NCBI GenBank assembly: GCA_003281625.1
Contig: QCBL01000004.1
Location: forward strand, 1-64,000
DNA: 64,000 bases
Source of the DNA: Prochlorococcus sp. AG-347-I04
GTDB lineage: Bacteria; Cyanobacteriota; Cyanobacteriia; PCC-6307; Cyanobiaceae
Direction: 5' to 3'
The translations under genes were made by a program, and so were the position numbers. This document shows positions 61,413 through 64,000 of this stretch, in pieces (position 1 is the stretch's first letter; the number at the start of each line of letters is the position of its first letter). Under the pieces are notes generated by a model. It was not told the DNA's origin, ran no database searches, and was given only the letters and a program-made list of their open reading frames with translations.

Positions 61413-62723
61413 TTAGAATTTAAATGTTGTAGTTACAGCAGCACCAAAAATGTCATCAGCTGTTGAGTTTTCAACATCTGTACCGCCAAAAATAGCAGGT
61501 CTTACTTCCATTGAATCATTAGGCTTGAAAGCATAATAAGCTTCCCATACAAATGGATCAACTTCTGTAGAAGAACAAGTGCCATTACATTCAGTAACTT
61601 TAAGTGGTTGAGTGAAAGCTAAGCCTATTCTGTCATCAGGCTGGAACATATCCTTCCAAGTTAAACCAACCATGTAACTAGTAGCTTCTTTAGCAGCTCC
61701 AGAAGCTGCCTGATCTGCCAATTTAATATCGTATCCTACAGATATCTCAGGTACAGCAGTTCCTGATTCTTCTGGGATCCAATAAGTTCTGAGAGCATAA
61801 CCAGTAGTATCACCTGTAGAGCCTTTCATCGCAGCTCCTAGAGCTGTTGCATTATATGATTGTGATGACCAGTTTTGAGCATCAGACCTTGTTGCAGATA
61901 CGTGCCATCTATCAGTAGTATATGCAATTTGAGTATCCCATTTGCTAGTGCTAGCTTTACTCAATAAACCATTGCTAGAATCACCATCTTTATCAACAAT
62001 ATTAGAAGCGATAGCGAATCCACCATCAGTTTCGTATTTAAATCCGAAACCTACATCAGTACTTGCTCCAAAGTTACTATTTCCACCAAGCTTAAACGAT
62101 TTAAGTGCACCTGGTTTGTAAATAGATGGAGTGACATACATGTAATAGTTTTCAATCCTTGGGCCTGCAAAAACTGTAAGGCTGTCACCAATAGGGAATG
62201 TATACCAAAGCTTGTCGACGTTTAGTGCATCGCTTGTATCTTTAGTATCTATATGATAAGTCTCTTTGTACTTCCATTGTGGGCCATTCTCACCAGCTTT
62301 TAAGCGAACATAAAGATTATCATCACCGGTGAAACTTGTATTCAAGTTCATGGTGTATGTATAACCTGTTTGAACGTATTCTATACCATCCCCTAAGCTG
62401 GAATCATTAAGTTTGTGCGCTCCATCGACACCACCAATCCAGAAAATTGCTTTACCATCCATAGAAGTGGTTGATGAAAAAGCACCAGCTTCAAAATTAT
62501 TTTGTTGCGCTTCCAGGCCATCAACACGACCTTTAAGTATTGCAAGATCTTCACTAACTTCGTTAATGAATGTATTTTTGTCAAGTCTTGAAGATTGTTT
62601 TTTAGTGCTACGAACGTAGCTGTCCATTTCTTCTAAGTTGACAACATCGGAAGCTTGAGCAGCAATTGGAGCTAATAAGCTCAAAGACGCCCCTGCAACC
62701 AACATTTGTTGGAAGAGTTTCAT
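61413..62723 (-). CDS. Outer-membrane porin, SomA-like
   Basis: The 436-aa product has a signal peptide ending at AAQAS. A short N-terminal region (VNLEEMDSYVRSTKKQSSRL) and a helical segment (VSEDLAILKGRVDGLEAQQNNFEAG) precede a beta-rich barrel ending in phenylalanine (VTTTFKF). This is the order of cyanobacterial SomA-type porins, but the SLH domain seems shortened. It probably conducts small solutes and ions across the outer membrane. The 5' leader holds an unusual palindrome and a terminator-like hairpin. Confidence 0.92.
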   Translation of the reverse strand: MKLFQQMLVAGASLSLLAPIAAQASDVVNLEEMDSYVRSTKKQSSRLDKNTFINEVSEDLAILKGRVDGLEAQQNNFEAGAFSSTTSMDGKAIFWIGGVDGAHKLNDSSLGDGIEYVQTGYTYTMNLNTSFTGDDNLYVRLKAGENGPQWKYKETYHIDTKDTSDALNVDKLWYTFPIGDSLTVFAGPRIENYYMYVTPSIYKPGALKSFKLGGNSNFGASTDVGFGFKYETDGGFAIASNIVDKDGDSSNGLLSKASTSKWDTQIAYTTDRWHVSATRSDAQNWSSQSYNATALGAAMKGSTGDTTGYALRTYWIPEESGTAVPEISVGYDIKLADQAASGAAKEATSYMVGLTWKDMFQPDDRIGLAFTQPLKVTECNGTCSSTEVDPFVWEAYYAFKPNDSMEVRPAIFGGTDVENSTADDIFGAAVTTTFKF

Positions 62724-62736
62724 TTTACCTCACACG

Positions 62737-62780
62737 AAAAAAACCCAAAAAAGAATGGGTAGTTATACTGTATCGACAGT
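62737..62780 (-). promoter_or_regulatory. Porin promoter with palindrome and leader hairpin
   Basis: ACTGT-ATCG-ACAGT (62767-62780) is a perfect palindrome overlapping a TATAAC -10 on the minus strand (62767 down to 62762). Downstream, ACCCA/TGGGT with an 8-base loop (62743-62760) is followed by seven T residues, a weak intrinsic-terminator shape only 14 bp before the ATG. Operator control plus attenuation is possible. Confidence 0.45.
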
Positions 62781-62857
62781 AACCAAAAAAGAAAGAGCAA
62801 TAAGTTTCAAGATGGAGTATCATTTTATACGACCATTCTTTTACAGAAATTTCTAAT

Positions 62858-63727
62858 TTATTTTTTTAATAATGGATAGTCTAAAGATTCTCTTTCCTCT
62901 GCCCAAGATGAGGCAACATCTCTTGCTAATTTTCTAATCCTTTCAATATATTGTGCCCGATCTGTAACGGAAATCACTCCTCTTGCATCTAGCAAATTAA
63001 ATGAATGACTGCACTTAAGAACAAAGTCAAGCGCAGGGTAAGTCAATTTCTTTTCTGTTAAAGAAATTGCCTCGGCTTGATAAATTTCAAATAATTTTCT
63101 TAGATTATCAGAATTAGATTCAGTATAGTTATAAAAGCATTGACTCTTTTCAAATTGAAGCCAAATATCACTATATTTCAAATTTTTGTTCCAATTTAGG
63201 TTCCAAATACTATCTTTATCCTGCAAAAACATAGCAATCCTTTCCAATCCATAAGTAATTTCAATAGGGATTGGATTACAATCCAAACCTCCACACTGTT
63301 GAAAATAAGTAAATTGAGTAACTTCCATGCCATCTAACCATACTTCCCAACCCACTCCCCAAGCTCCAAGTGTTGGTGACTCCCAATTATCTTCTACAAA
63401 TCTAATGTCATGATCCCTAGGATTAATACCAAGAGACTCTAAAGAGGATATATATTTTTCTTGTATCCCCTCTGGTGAAGGCTTAATTATTACTTGATAT
63501 TGAAAGTAATGTTGCGCCCTATTTGGATTATCGCCAAAACGTCCATCTGTAGGTCTTCTACATGGCTCTGCATATGCAACCATCCAAGGTTCTGGTCCAA
63601 TAGACCTTAAAAAAGTATGCGGACTCATGGTTCCAGCACCCTTTTCGGTATCGTATGGCTGCATAATCAAACAACCTTCTTCTGACCAAAAATTATTTAA
63701 ATTTTGAACTATATCCTGAAAAAACAT
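62858..63727 (-). CDS. glyQ: Glycyl-tRNA synthetase alpha subunit
   Basis: The 289-aa catalytic subunit of the alpha2-beta2 enzyme shows the opening [58 protein letters not shown] and [22 protein letters not shown]. It makes Gly-AMP; the beta subunit gene is not in this window. Confidence 0.98.
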   Translation of the reverse strand: MFFQDIVQNLNNFWSEEGCLIMQPYDTEKGAGTMSPHTFLRSIGPEPWMVAYAEPCRRPTDGRFGDNPNRAQHYFQYQVIIKPSPEGIQEKYISSLESLGINPRDHDIRFVEDNWESPTLGAWGVGWEVWLDGMEVTQFTYFQQCGGLDCNPIPIEITYGLERIAMFLQDKDSIWNLNWNKNLKYSDIWLQFEKSQCFYNYTESNSDNLRKLFEIYQAEAISLTEKKLTYPALDFVLKCSHSFNLLDARGVISVTDRAQYIERIRKLARDVASSWAEERESLDYPLLKK

Positions 63728-63757
63728 TAAATTAAAATTGTTGGAAAATTTAGATCA

Positions 63758-63901
63758 ATGCAAGTAGTCATAATAACAAAGGTTCAAAGTAAAAAAATAT
63801 TTTTAAATCCAATTTCTTCAAAATATCATTCAAAAAAAGTGTCATTAAATAAGATCATTGAAAATAAAATAAATGCGGAATTAATTATGAAAAAAATCTA
63901 A
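63758..63901 (+). CDS. Possible 47-aa basic protein
   Basis: A 48-codon frame (MQVVIITKVQSKKIFLNPIS...) is Lys- and Ile-rich. It overlaps the end of the minus-strand gene at 63881 by 21 bp, which weakens it. No family recognised. Confidence 0.25.
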   Translation: MQVVIITKVQSKKIFLNPISSKYHSKKVSLNKIIENKINAELIMKKI

Positions 63902-64000
63902 TGGCAAGGGTCCAAAAGTATTAGATTCTTTAGCATCTTCATCTTCTTCATATTGACATGTTATTAAAATTCCTTCTCCAAGACCATTTTCAGATCTGAC
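63881..64000 (-). CDS. C-terminal part of a protein that continues past the window end
   Basis: Forty codons are open from the window edge, ending ENGLGEGILITCQYEEDEDA then KESNTFGPLPLDFFHN and a stop. The acidic, soluble tail is not recognised. The start lies beyond 64000. Confidence 0.6.
   Translation of the reverse strand, partial: VRSENGLGEGILITCQYEEDEDAKESNTFGPLPLDFFHN

Noticed and set aside
1-64000. CRISPR arrays, transposases, integrases, prophage genes
   Set aside because: None seen: no regularly spaced repeats, no transposase or integrase motifs, and no structural phage genes. The hli genes, which phages also carry, are in a host context.

Overview
The window looks like a high-light-adapted Prochlorococcus genome, probably HLII-like. 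It is very AT-rich, tightly packed with short genes, and carries petM, psbD-psbC, ycf4, ycf39, several high-light-inducible protein (hli) genes, a SomA-type porin, pntAB and cobQ. It also carries a full nitrate assimilation block, which only some strains have. I cannot name the strain from the sequence alone.

Layout. Positions 1-5400 hold small hypothetical genes, a SelO-type AMPylase, a cupin protein and a DUF1651-like gene. Positions 5544-16944 are the nitrate block: nirA, a HEAT-like gene, moaB, moaD-moaE, moeA, moaC, a nitrate-reductase-associated gene, narB, nrtP, mobA and moaA. NrtP imports nitrate, NarB and NirA reduce it to ammonium, and the moa/moe/mob genes supply the molybdenum cofactor that NarB needs. 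Positions 16945-22400 form an accessory stretch of micro-genes, a candidate glutamine-riboswitch-like leader, a GATase protein and four hli genes. Positions 22385-46901 are mostly core: ychF, an efflux adaptor, polA, cysS, dxr, pntAB, NTRC, infA, ycf39, petM, ilvH, ycf4, psbDC, maf, cobQ and a ferredoxin. Positions 47061-57087 are a surface-polysaccharide island with glycosyltransferases, GtrA, an LhgO-like oxidase, and RfbH plus two epimerases for a CDP-dideoxyhexose. Positions 57228-64000 hold a Yfr2-type ncRNA, a frameshifted small gene, a rhomboid protease, tRNA-Ser, the iron genes futA and piuC, a porin, glyQ and a partial gene.

Most notable is regulation. Perfect GTA-N8-TAC (NtcA) motifs lie in front of nrtP, mobA, an unknown 45-aa gene and a divergent hli gene. 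Three of these have a -10 element at the class II spacing of 22-23 nt. A fourth perfect motif appears to overlap the start site of a structured leader resembling the glnA/Downstream-peptide glutamine riboswitch. That leader precedes an unknown membrane protein with an internal VxPVI...TLWxxLG repeat. This suggests a nitrogen-responsive module beside the nitrate genes whose outputs are small uncharacterised proteins. The arrangement recalls NtcA-repressed, riboswitch-controlled gifB of other cyanobacteria.

All identifications come from reading motifs by eye. No database search or folding program was run.
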